From contig CAYVQZ010000002.1 of assembly GCA_964453435.1 (NCBI GenBank), positions 62,001 through 126,000 on the forward strand: DNA of 64,000 nucleotides, given 5' to 3'. The DNA comes from CAYVQZ01 sp964453435 (lineage in GTDB: Bacteria > Abyssobacteria > SURF-5). The notes beneath the pieces were generated by a model. The model ran no database searches and had not been told where the DNA came from. It worked only from the letters and a program-made list of their open reading frames with translations. Position numbers and translations under genes: made by a program. How positions within the stretch are numbered: position 1 is the stretch's first letter; every line of letters starts with the position of its first letter. This document shows positions 1 to 7,075 of the stretch, piece by piece.

Positions 1-1
1 T

Positions 2-529
2 ATGAGCGAAATAGGGCAACTGCTCCAGCATCCGCGCATACTCGGCTTTAAGCTGCAACTGCTGGTTCAGAGGTTCTACCCACACGACGAACGACTGTTC
101 CCTCTGTATGAGGCCGTTATCGAAGCGGGAAAGCGCATCCTCATGCACGTCGGAACAGGCCCCGTCGGAAACGAATTCGTGGGTATCAGACAGCTGCGAA
201 GGCTTCTGGGCCGCTATCCCCGGCTTGCTGTGAACGTGCCGCACATGGGAGAACTCGAGGTCCCCGACTTCCTTGAATTGCTCGGTGAATATCCGAATAT
301 CTTCTTGGACACCGCCTTTGCGTTCTATCCGCTGCCCGGCAGGTTCTACACGATAGGGCGGGACGACCTGTTGCGACATCAGGACCGGATCGTATACGGG
401 TCGGACTTTCCGAATCTGATTTTCAGATGGGATACCGAGATACGGGCGTTGAAAAGGTTTGAATTACCTGAGCTGGTTTATCGACGCATCTTCTATGAGA
501 ACGGGCTGAGACTTCTCGGCTCGCATTAG
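2..529 (+). CDS. Amidohydrolase family 2 protein, C-terminal part (partial)
   Basis: The visible 175 residues match the second half of the metal-dependent amidohydrolase-2 family, TIM-barrel hydrolases or decarboxylases of about 280-300 residues. I see the strand motif GFKLQ near the start, MHVGTG near residue 48, a VPHMGE strand, the conserved YGSDFP segment with the catalytic-type Asp near residue 135, and the usual C-terminal pattern FYENGLRLLG. The coding frame is open at the left edge, so the true start is probably outside the window and the ATG at base 2 is probably internal. Substrate is unknown. No same-strand gene follows within 370 bases, so it seems to be the last gene of its unit. 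Confidence 0.75.
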   Translation: MSEIGQLLQHPRILGFKLQLLVQRFYPHDERLFPLYEAVIEAGKRILMHVGTGPVGNEFVGIRQLRRLLGRYPRLAVNVPHMGELEVPDFLELLGEYPNIFLDTAFAFYPLPGRFYTIGRDDLLRHQDRIVYGSDFPNLIFRWDTEIRALKRFELPELVYRRIFYENGLRLLGSH

Positions 530-906
530 TTTCCGGCAAGAATTTCATTGGCCTCCCATTTTTTATCCAGCCTGGTGGCGCTGTATGTGGCGCACTCGGA
601 ACAAATTCGTAATCGGCCACGTTGTTGTAACGGCAATCACGAAACCGTATTTCGGGAAAGGCATTATTTTCCGAAGCCAAGTATATGCTAAGCCAAGTCT
701 TATCAAATAGTTACGCGAGTCAGAACGCAGTCAATCGGCTTGCGCGTCATGGCACACAACTTGCCCTTTGCTTATCATACAAAAGAGCATTCGCGTTTGT
801 TGATGGAGCGCTTGTTGGGCCGGGCAGACGTTATACCGCAAGCGCCGAGCCGACGACCGCGATTTCGGAAAACAAATCGCGGCGCGGGCACAGGAAGGTG
901 ATGAAC
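530..906. other. Intergenic stretch, about 375 bases
   Basis: It separates the amidohydrolase from the secreted PKD protein. I see no convincing gene. The long open frame that continues upstream of base 907 lacks a signal sequence and has ordinary non-coding composition, so I treat it as leader. The only structured signal is a sigma-54-like promoter near 750-765. Confidence 0.5.
750..765 (+). promoter_or_regulatory. Putative sigma-54 (-24/-12) promoter
   Basis: TGGCAC, a 5-base gap, then TTGCC: the GG and GC pairs are separated by exactly 10 bases, as sigma-54 promoters require. It lies about 140 bases upstream of the secreted protein start at 907, and rpoN itself is encoded at 13599-15047. 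I see no activator site, so this is a motif match only. Confidence 0.35.
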
Positions 907-2904
907 ATGGGAAGAAATCTGTTAATCCTGCTCATGCTGGTCTTTTTCAATGCGGCCGCGTTCGCTGAGACAGCGACATTCCATGTGGCGGAAACAGACC
1001 TGGAAGACACCTCCGCAGGGTTGGGCCTCTATGGGAGCTCGAATGATTTCGACAACCCGAACGGCTGGCACTTCTTTGGTTATTCGCGTTACACGTATGC
1101 TTATTACAATGCGTATTGGCGGTGGGCGCTTACCATTCCGAAGGGCTCAATAATAAACCATGCCTATGTGCGCATTCGTTCCGATTACACGAATTCGGGA
1201 AATCTCGATGCCGCCTTCCAGGCGCTTGTCGCGGACAAGAGATGGGAGACCGGTAAGGGATTCAACCGCGAAAGCTATCCCAACGGAACGGCCCTGAAAA
1301 ATATCCCGCTGCAAGGGGCTCCCGTCGTTTGGGCCATAACGGACTCATGGAACGAGGGCGGCTGGCACGTCAGCCCGGACATAGCAGACCTCGTGCAGGA
1401 GCGTCTGTGGAACGTCGGTTATGCTCCGGACGGCGAAGAAGGAAAATATTTCGGCCTCGTGCTGAAGCATGTTTCCGGCTATGCGTACAGGACCGGCACG
1501 CAACAGCCCGACGATAATTCTTTTGTGGCTGAACTCTATGTGGACTGGACTCCGAATTTTGACGGAATGCCGGAATATGAGAGCATTGTTTTTCACGTGG
1601 GCGACTCCGACATCGAGGACACATACGCAGAAGGTCGGGTGGGCGGAACCAACGGCTTCGCCGACATAAACGGTCATCAATATGTCGGATATTCTGCGCT
1701 TACCGGAGCGATTTACGATTCTTATTGGCGATGGCCCTTGACCGTCCCGAAGGGGGCCACGATAGTCGAGGCGCACGTGCGGCTGCGTTCCAACTACACC
1801 ACCTCAGGTTTGGTCGACACCGCTCTTGAGGCATTGTCGCCCGATGACAAATGGGAAGAGAGCGGTGGCTTCGGCGCCGATAATTATCCGGATGGAATGT
1901 CCCTGACCGACATTCCCCGGCAGGGATTGCCGGTGGTCTGGGACTTGATGCCCGACTGGACCGTTGGAGATTGGTATCAGAGTCCGGACATTGCAAACCT
2001 TGTGCAGGAGCGTATCGATAACGGGGATTACGACCCCTTCGATATCAATTATCGGCATTTCGGGCTGGTATTGTCCTACATCGCGGGTTCCGGCTATCGG
2101 GTGGCGACACAGGAACCCCATGACGACACTCTCACCGCACACCTGTTCGTGAAATGGATACCGCCCGACGACGGATGCGAAGAGGTCGAAGTCTGCGGCG
2201 ATGGGATAGACAACGATTGCGACGGGGAAATTGACGAGTTCTGTAACACATGTCCAATTGCCGAAGCCGGAGGAGACCAGTCGGTATACCGGGGAGACAT
2301 CGTGTTGCTCGACGGCAGCGGCAGTTCGGATGCAGACGGCGACCAGCTTGCCTATATGTGGTCGCTTGTCAGCAGGCCCGAAGGCAGCTCGGCGGCGCTT
2401 TCCGGCTCGCTGACGGCGACGCCCGCATTCGCAGCGGATGCGCCCGGCGACTACATAATCGAACTCGTTGTCGATGACGGCGCGTGTTCGAGTGAGCCTG
2501 ATACCTGCATCGTCACGGCTTTCATCCCGGAATATCTCTGTCCCATGGGTATGGGATATTGGAAAAACCATTCCGACGAATGGCCGGTTCAGTCGATGTG
2601 GTTGGGAGCGGTGAACTATACCAGGGATGAATTGCTTGCGATCCTGAAGAGGCCCGTGAAGGGCGACGCCAGCATGCTGCTTGCTCGCCAGCTCATTTCA
2701 GCGAAACTTAACATCGCGAACGGTTCCGACCCGCGTCCGGTTGAAGAAACTGTCATCGTGGCGGACCAATTGCTCAGTGGGTTCTCTGGCCCACTGCCTT
2801 ACAAAGTGAAACCGTCCTCCGGTACCGGCCGCTCTATGCTCGAGGCCGCGAAAATTCTCGATGCATACAACGGGGGTGAGCTGACGCCGGAGTGCGAGCC
2901 GTAA
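907..2904 (+). CDS. Secreted multidomain protein: twin repeats, MopE-like motif, PKD domain, GYWKNH C-terminal domain
   Basis: I chose ATG 907 because AGGAAGG at 892-898 is well spaced and a signal peptide follows directly (MGRNLLILLML, cleavage probably after AFA, residue 20). The 665-residue product has two copies of a roughly 190-residue beta-rich module at about 24-218 and 226-420; both begin FHV and contain YWRW.LT.PKG and SPDIA.LVQER. These resemble DNRLRE-type surface modules. A MopE-like CGDGIDNDCDGEIDE motif (about 425-445) suggests metal binding. A PKD domain (about 450-540) and a C-terminal domain opening with GYWKNH (about 548-665) follow. All point to an extracellular or surface protein, with no enzyme signature. 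A hairpin terminator lies just downstream, so the gene is probably monocistronic. Confidence 0.75.
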   Translation: MGRNLLILLMLVFFNAAAFAETATFHVAETDLEDTSAGLGLYGSSNDFDNPNGWHFFGYSRYTYAYYNAYWRWALTIPKGSIINHAYVRIRSDYTNSGNLDAAFQALVADKRWETGKGFNRESYPNGTALKNIPLQGAPVVWAITDSWNEGGWHVSPDIADLVQERLWNVGYAPDGEEGKYFGLVLKHVSGYAYRTGTQQPDDNSFVAELYVDWTPNFDGMPEYESIVFHVGDSDIEDTYAEGRVGGTNGFADINGHQYVGYSALTGAIYDSYWRWPLTVPKGATIVEAHVRLRSNYTTSGLVDTALEALSPDDKWEESGGFGADNYPDGMSLTDIPRQGLPVVWDLMPDWTVGDWYQSPDIANLVQERIDNGDYDPFDINYRHFGLVLSYIAGSGYRVATQEPHDDTLTAHLFVKWIPPDDGCEEVEVCGDGIDNDCDGEIDEFCNTCPIAEAGGDQSVYRGDIVLLDGSGSSDADGDQLAYMWSLVSRPEGSSAALSGSLTATPAFAADAPGDYIIELVVDDGACSSEPDTCIVTAFIPEYLCPMGMGYWKNHSDEWPVQSMWLGAVNYTRDELLAILKRPVKGDASMLLARQLISAKLNIANGSDPRPVEETVIVADQLLSGFSGPLPYKVKPSSGTGRSMLEAAKILDAYNGGELTPECEP

Positions 2905-3398
2905 GATTTTCTCTTCCCCTTATACCGACGAGGGCCGCAAGCGCGAGGACGGAGCGCTTTGCGGCTCTCGTCTTTGATTTCGAGCCCGCATTCTCAGATA
3001 AGATAGTAACATAGTCCTGTTTGAGCCAAATATTCAATCGTGCAGAGCTTTGCCCACTCCAACCGGCGCCGGCGCCATCTTCTTCGCCAGGGTATCGCTG
3101 CGGGGAAATTTTCGTGGTCTTGCGGTCGAAAGAGGTCATTTGTGAGTTTTGGCGTTGTGAGCTTGCTTACAGACCGAAATATTGTTAATGTATTTTATTG
3201 TTTTAGGAGGGCCGGACTCAGGCTTCCCGGGACAAGTACTGCGCGGAAGCGCGGAGCGCCGAATCGAGGAGCGGTCCGGGTGGCTGGAATTTTTGAATAA
3301 AACGAGTGTATGCAACGTCTATAATAATAATGGCAGTTGCTAAACTTGGCGTTGTTTTGGTGAATGGGGGAAAGTTGTCTAAGCGAAAGGAAGGGATT
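2905..3398. other. Intergenic stretch, about 490 bases
   Basis: Apart from the terminator at 2927-2980 I see no supportable gene. A possible sigma-70-like promoter for the cytochrome is TTGCTT (3163-3168), a 17-base spacer, then TAATGT (3186-3191). The open frames here are short and arginine-rich with no homology I recognise. Confidence 0.4.
2927..2980 (+). terminator. Rho-independent terminator after the secreted PKD protein
   Basis: GACGAGGGCCGCAAGCGC pairs with GCGCTTTGCGGCTCTCGTC (ending at 2972) with one bulge and one G-U pair; a short T-rich tail TTTGATTT follows. Confidence 0.7.
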
Positions 3399-3941
3399 AT
3401 GAGAAGCTTGTTGTGGGTAGTGACGGTGTTAATTGCATTCGGGCTGGTCAGTTCATCGAGTTCCGCCGAAAACGCCGAGCACAATTACGTTGGCGTGAAG
3501 GGCTGCAAAATGTGTCATATGGCGCCGGCCAAAGGCGCTCAGTATAAATCATGGGAAGAATCCAAGCACGCGAAAGCCTATGAGACCCTCGGCACAGAGG
3601 AAGCCAAGAAAATTGCCGCCGAACAAGGGATAGAGGACCCGCAGAAGAGCGCGGAATGTCTGAAGTGCCACGTGACCGGATATGGCGCTGACGCGTCGCG
3701 GTTCGAACCCACGTACACGATGGAGGAAGGTGTGGGCTGCGAAAGCTGTCACGGCGCGGGCAAAGACTACAAGAACATCAAAATAATGAAGGATGTGGAA
3801 CAGGCGAAAGCCAACGGGCTCATCCTGCCGACTGAGGAGGTCTGCAGGAAATGTCACAACGAAGAGAGCCCGACCTATAAAGAGTTCGATTTTGAGGCAA
3901 GATACAAGGAAATAGCCCACCCGAGGCCCGAAAAGGAGTAG
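3399..3941 (+). CDS. Tetraheme c-type cytochrome (cytochrome c554-like)
   Basis: I chose ATG 3399, preceded by AAAGGAAGGG, because the signal peptide starts there (residues 1-23, cleavage near SSA). The 180-residue product has four CxxCH heme sites: CKMCH (36-40), CLKCH (87-91), CESCH (114-118) and CRKCH (149-153). The W..SKHAKA segment after heme 1 and the GVGCESCHGAG context are typical of the cytochrome c554/c-prime multiheme family. It should be exported and act as a periplasmic electron carrier. No partner reductase or maturation gene is adjacent and a terminator follows, so it looks like a single-gene unit. Its electron donor and acceptor cannot be inferred. Confidence 0.85.
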   Translation: MRSLLWVVTVLIAFGLVSSSSSAENAEHNYVGVKGCKMCHMAPAKGAQYKSWEESKHAKAYETLGTEEAKKIAAEQGIEDPQKSAECLKCHVTGYGADASRFEPTYTMEEGVGCESCHGAGKDYKNIKIMKDVEQAKANGLILPTEEVCRKCHNEESPTYKEFDFEARYKEIAHPRPEKE

Positions 3942-4305
3942 GGGAAAGCTTTTCAAAACCTTGTTGTCACACATCTCCCATGTCTTAATTGGGGGGAATT
4001 CCGACGGAGTTCCCCCCATCTGTTTTGCGGTTGGTGACGCGGGTTATCGGGAGGAGCCATGCCGCATGGTGTCCCCAATAAACCCTGGCCGTGAGCGCCG
4101 ATTTAACAAACCCGTCTTGCGCACTTCTTTCCCGCAATGTTATGATTCTATTGGTCTCTGGTGAAGTCTCTTTGGTTTGTACGAGCATGGAAAAGGGGCA
4201 GACATCCGCATTTTTTGATTTTCGGATTCGCTCCGTTGACGATTCCTTTGGACAACTTGACGCCGGTTTGACCACTGGTGAAACCGAAAGCAAGGAGGAC
4301 TGGCT
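3942..4305. other. Intergenic stretch, about 360 bases
   Basis: It contains the terminator at 3991-4026 and the leader of the EncFtn-like gene. I see no other gene and no clear promoter match. Confidence 0.4.
3991..4026 (+). terminator. Terminator after the tetraheme cytochrome
   Basis: GGGGGGAATTCC pairs with GGAGTTCCCCCC (3991-4017) around a GAC loop with one G-U pair, followed by ATCTGTTTT. Confidence 0.7.
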
Positions 4306-4599
4306 ATGGCAGGGGCATATCATGAGCCGCACGAGAGACTCTCGAAAAGCACGCAGGATTTACACCGCGCCTGGATGTCGCTGAAAGAGGAAATCGAAGC
4401 AATGGACTGGTATCAGCAGCGCATCGATGCCACCGACAACAAAGAACTGAAGGACATTCTGGCACATAACCGGGATGAAGAAAAAGAGCACGCAGCGATG
4501 CTCATGGAGTGGATACGCAGGAACGACGCCGAATTCGCGAAGGAGATGAAGGATTATCTGTTCACCGAAAAACCGGTAACCGAAATCGAGGAATCGTAG
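4306..4599 (+). CDS. Encapsulated-ferritin-like protein (EncFtn family), stand-alone
   Basis: The 97-residue protein closely follows the EncFtn pattern known from encapsulin iron-storage systems: LHRA..SLKEEIEA.DWYQQR in helix 1 and HNRDEEKEHAAM..EW in helix 2. By alignment from memory with Rhodospirillum rubrum EncFtn, E29, E59 and H62 would form the di-iron ferroxidase centre at the dimer interface, and E28 and E31 the entry site. EncFtn normally forms an annular decamer that oxidises Fe(II) inside an encapsulin shell. Here the C-terminus (EKPVTEIEES) shows no encapsulin-targeting motif, and no shell gene is adjacent. A metal exporter of the CDF family starts 21 bases downstream, so the pair may be one metal-homeostasis unit. 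The start has an excellent AAGGAGGA site at 4292-4299. Confidence 0.85.
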   Translation: MAGAYHEPHERLSKSTQDLHRAWMSLKEEIEAMDWYQQRIDATDNKELKDILAHNRDEEKEHAAMLMEWIRRNDAEFAKEMKDYLFTEKPVTEIEES

Positions 4600-4620
4600 C
4601 GAATCCGCCTCGCCTGTCAC

Positions 4621-5571
4621 ATGATTCATTTTCATCAGCCGCTGTCTACAGTGCCGCATTTTCACGCACGCGAGGAGGGTGAAGGTCAGCATTTTCATCG
4701 CGTGGTCGAACGCAGGCGACTTATCCTGGCAATGGCAGTGACGGGCGGCGCGATGGTTGTGGAGGTGGTTGGCGGCCTGCTCACCGGCAGTCTCGCCCTC
4801 CTGAGCGACGCCGGCCACATGCTTACTCACTTCTTTGCGTTGCTGGTGAGCTTCATCGCCATCAAGCTGGCGGCCCTGCCCACTCGCCCCAACCGAAGCT
4901 TTGGTTTGTACAGGGTCGAGGTGCTTGCGGCGCTGTTCAACGGTATCACCCTGTTATTCATCATTGCCTTCATTTTCCATGAAGCGGTCAACCGGCTCCT
5001 GAATCCCGCGCCGATCAAAGTATTGCCCATGCTCATGGTGGCCGTTGTCGGATTGGTCGTCAACATGGTTTCGGCGATTATCTTGCTCGACGTGGGCAAG
5101 ACCGACTTGAACGTGCGCAGTGCGTTCCTGCACATGCTCGGAGATACGGCATCGTCGGGCGGCATCGTTATCGGTTCCGTGGTCATCTACTTCACGGGCT
5201 GGTATGCGATCGACCCCATGCTGAGCATGCTCATTGCCCTTGTAATCCTTGTTTGGAGCTGGAATCTTCTCAGGGATTCGGTTAACATTTTGCTCGAAAC
5301 CGCTCCCCGGCATATTGACATCGATGATGTGATCAAAGCGATTCGGGTAAGTGCGCCGGAGGTCGCCGACGTGCACGACGTGCACATTTGGGAGATTACC
5401 TCGCAGATGTATTCCATGACCGCTCACATTGTCTTTCGGGACGACTGTCATGTCAGCGAATGCGCGGCCGTGTTCGAGCGTCTCCGTCGGCCATTGCTCG
5501 AGCAGTTTCGGATATCCCATGTCAATTTCAGTCCCGAGTACGACCGTTCGTCGCAAGGCCGGGGAGCTTGA
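4621..5571 (+). CDS. Cation diffusion facilitator (CzcD/ZitB-like) metal exporter
   Basis: A 316-residue CDF protein with six predicted membrane segments and a C-terminal cytoplasmic domain (about 220-305). TM2 carries SDAGHMLTH and TM5 FLHMLGD. Known CDF zinc exporters use HxxxD in both TM2 and TM5; here TM5 is normal (H171, D175) but TM2 reads H66xxxH70, so an Asp ligand is replaced by His. The N-terminal tail is His-rich (HFHQ, HFHA, HFHR), which suggests metal binding. It probably exports Zn(II), Co(II) or Fe(II) in exchange for protons. It lies 21 bases after the EncFtn-like gene. There is no good ribosome-binding site at the ATG, so translation may be coupled. Confidence 0.88.
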   Translation: MIHFHQPLSTVPHFHAREEGEGQHFHRVVERRRLILAMAVTGGAMVVEVVGGLLTGSLALLSDAGHMLTHFFALLVSFIAIKLAALPTRPNRSFGLYRVEVLAALFNGITLLFIIAFIFHEAVNRLLNPAPIKVLPMLMVAVVGLVVNMVSAIILLDVGKTDLNVRSAFLHMLGDTASSGGIVIGSVVIYFTGWYAIDPMLSMLIALVILVWSWNLLRDSVNILLETAPRHIDIDDVIKAIRVSAPEVADVHDVHIWEITSQMYSMTAHIVFRDDCHVSECAAVFERLRRPLLEQFRISHVNFSPEYDRSSQGRGA

Positions 5572-5623
5572 GGAGACCCGAAATTGTCCGGAACATAGAT
5601 TGAAGATACTGTTGTTTGGTCTC

Positions 5624-5652
5624 TTTCCAAAACACAAAGAGGCGGATATAAT
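5624..5652 (+). promoter_or_regulatory. Putative sigma-70 promoter for the RAM-domain protein
   Basis: TTTCCA (5624-5629), a 17-base spacer, then a perfect TATAAT (5647-5652), 70 bases upstream of the start at 5722. The -35 element is weak. Confidence 0.45.
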
Positions 5653-5721
5653 AGGAAGTGGCTGGTGGAGGGCGCCGGGTCGTCAGATTGCGCGCACAAA
5701 AGCGAGAAGGGGACCATCCGC

Positions 5722-5961
5722 ATGGCTATATCCGCGTATGTGTTTGTCGAATGCGCTCAGGGTAAGGCCCTGGATGTGAGCCATAAATTGTTGCAGATTG
5801 ACGGTGTGCGGACATGTCATGCCGTAACGGGTCCGGTGGACGTGATTGCGTTCGTTGAAGCGGCGGATATCAACGAACTCGGAAGAGTGGTTGTCGATAA
5901 AATACAAGGCACTGACGGCGTTTTCCGCACCTCCACAAACATTGTGACCGGCGGGAGTTAA
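5722..5961 (+). CDS. Stand-alone Lrp/AsnC ligand-binding (RAM) domain protein
   Basis: A 79-residue protein starting MAISAYVFVE, with GAGAAGGGGA well placed upstream. The whole length is one alpha/beta RAM domain as found at the C-terminus of Lrp/AsnC regulators: an initial strand ending in VFVE, a central VTGPVDVIAFVEA strand-turn-strand, and a C-terminal TSTNIVTG strand. There is no DNA-binding helix-turn-helix. Stand-alone RAM proteins assemble as dimers and decamers and bind amino acids; a few modulate full-length Lrp partners. A hairpin (5951-5970) overlaps its stop codon and may mark the transcript end. The ligand is unknown. Confidence 0.8.
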   Translation: MAISAYVFVECAQGKALDVSHKLLQIDGVRTCHAVTGPVDVIAFVEAADINELGRVVVDKIQGTDGVFRTSTNIVTGGS

Positions 5962-6031
5962 CCCTCCCGCTGCGAGTCAAATCTTTCCGAAACGGTTATA
6001 TGCCGGCGAACAAGCTCCGGAGGTAACCTCG

Positions 6032-6475
6032 ATGAAGATGTGTCCCGCCTGCCATGCCGTGTTTGACGGAAGAAAATGGAACAGTCCGTCCCACGTTTCC
6101 CGCGAAAACCGGGATAGAGCCGAACAGGCGCTCTGCACCGCCTGTAAACGGATACGGGATAAAGTGACGCTGGGGACCGTGTATCTCGACGGCGAAATAA
6201 TCGTTTCGCGGACTGAGGAAATACTCAGGATGATTCGGCGCGAAGAAGAAATCGAGCACAGCAGGAATTACTGCTCTCGCATCCTTGATATTCGCACGAA
6301 CGGCAAGAAAATGACGATACGGACGGTCAATTCAATTTTGGCAATCCATATAGCAAAACAGTTCAAAAAGGCATTCAAGGGCAGGATGGAGATATTCAAG
6401 GACACTCCCGGCCACAGGCCCCGAAACAAGCAAAGCGAGGGCACGGTGGCCGTGAAATGGATTCAGAGTCCCTGA
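6032..6475 (+). CDS. BCAM0308/NMD3-like zinc-ribbon protein
   Basis: A 147-residue protein with an N-terminal zinc ribbon: CPAC near residue 4 and CTAC near residue 35, with AVFDGRKW between them. This arrangement followed by KRIRDKVTLGTVYLDGE matches the bacterial BCAM0308 family, which shares the NMD3 N-terminal zinc ribbon fold. The middle has an EE-rich helix, then an RTVNSILAIHIAKQFKKAFKG helix typical of the family. Function is not established; the relation to NMD3, an export and assembly factor for large ribosomal subunits, hints at RNA or ribosome binding. The basic C-terminus would suit nucleic-acid contact. It precedes another Cys-pair protein by 27 bases. Confidence 0.7.
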   Translation: MKMCPACHAVFDGRKWNSPSHVSRENRDRAEQALCTACKRIRDKVTLGTVYLDGEIIVSRTEEILRMIRREEEIEHSRNYCSRILDIRTNGKKMTIRTVNSILAIHIAKQFKKAFKGRMEIFKDTPGHRPRNKQSEGTVAVKWIQSP

Positions 6476-6502
6476 AGCGCTTTCCCCGGAACGGACGAAA
6501 CG

Positions 6503-6940
6503 ATGGACGGAGAAGGTTACAATTCGGCCAACGAGGACAAAAGCTTCAACCACGAACATGCCTGGTCCGCATTCTGCGAGGAGTTGCTGTGCTGCGCCGT
6601 CTGCGGGAAGCTCTATTTTTCGCGACATCCCGTAGCGTTGCTGTCATTTTCCCGAAAGAACTTCTATGTTTGTCTTGATTGCATCCGTTCGCTCAAGTGT
6701 TCCGTTTGCGGCAGGGCATCCGCGCCGGAGAACACGCTGGCGGTCGAAAACCTGCCCGAATCCTCGGTAGGCTACCTTTGTTCGCGGTGTCGCGAGAGGG
6801 TTTTGCTGGGAATACGCGGTTCTCGGTGGAAATTTTTCGGACGATTGCGATCCGGCATATCACGCGTGCTCGGCCTCCTCAAACGCCACACACTCAGAGT
6901 CGCGCGCATCAAAATATGGTCGCGAAGCCGCCGAGAGTGA
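6503..6940 (+). CDS. Small multi-zinc-ribbon protein of unknown function
   Basis: I do not recognise this 145-residue protein. It has four Cys pairs (CAVC near 31, CLDC near 57, CSVC near 65, CSRC near 93), which suggests two zinc sites, and a strongly basic C-terminal third rich in Arg and Lys (about 100-145). The Cys pairs and the position directly after the BCAM0308-like gene argue that it is real and co-transcribed. A competing frame at 6679-7059 lacks the Cys pattern and I reject it. A nucleic-acid or protein-binding adaptor role would be a guess. Confidence 0.55.
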   Translation: MDGEGYNSANEDKSFNHEHAWSAFCEELLCCAVCGKLYFSRHPVALLSFSRKNFYVCLDCIRSLKCSVCGRASAPENTLAVENLPESSVGYLCSRCRERVLLGIRGSRWKFFGRLRSGISRVLGLLKRHTLRVARIKIWSRSRRE

Positions 6941-6993
6941 ATTCGTGTCGGCCCCGCTTTCATGGTTCCGAAACGAGAACCCCCCGCAGACGT

Positions 6994-7022
6994 TTTTGGA
7001 TAATGCGCCGCCTTGATATAAT
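6994..7022 (+). promoter_or_regulatory. Putative sigma-70 promoter for the acyl-CoA synthetase
   Basis: TTTTGG (6994-6999), a 17-base spacer and a perfect TATAAT (7017-7022), 54 bases before the ATG at 7076. Confidence 0.5.
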
Positions 7023-7075
7023 ACTGCCGATACTATCTTGCCGTTTTTTCCCCAAATGAACAGCGAGGAGAGGTC

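Noticed and set aside
3040..3300. An 86-residue frame in the gap before the cytochrome
   Set aside because: No homology, Arg-rich, no ribosome site; I treat the gap as non-coding.
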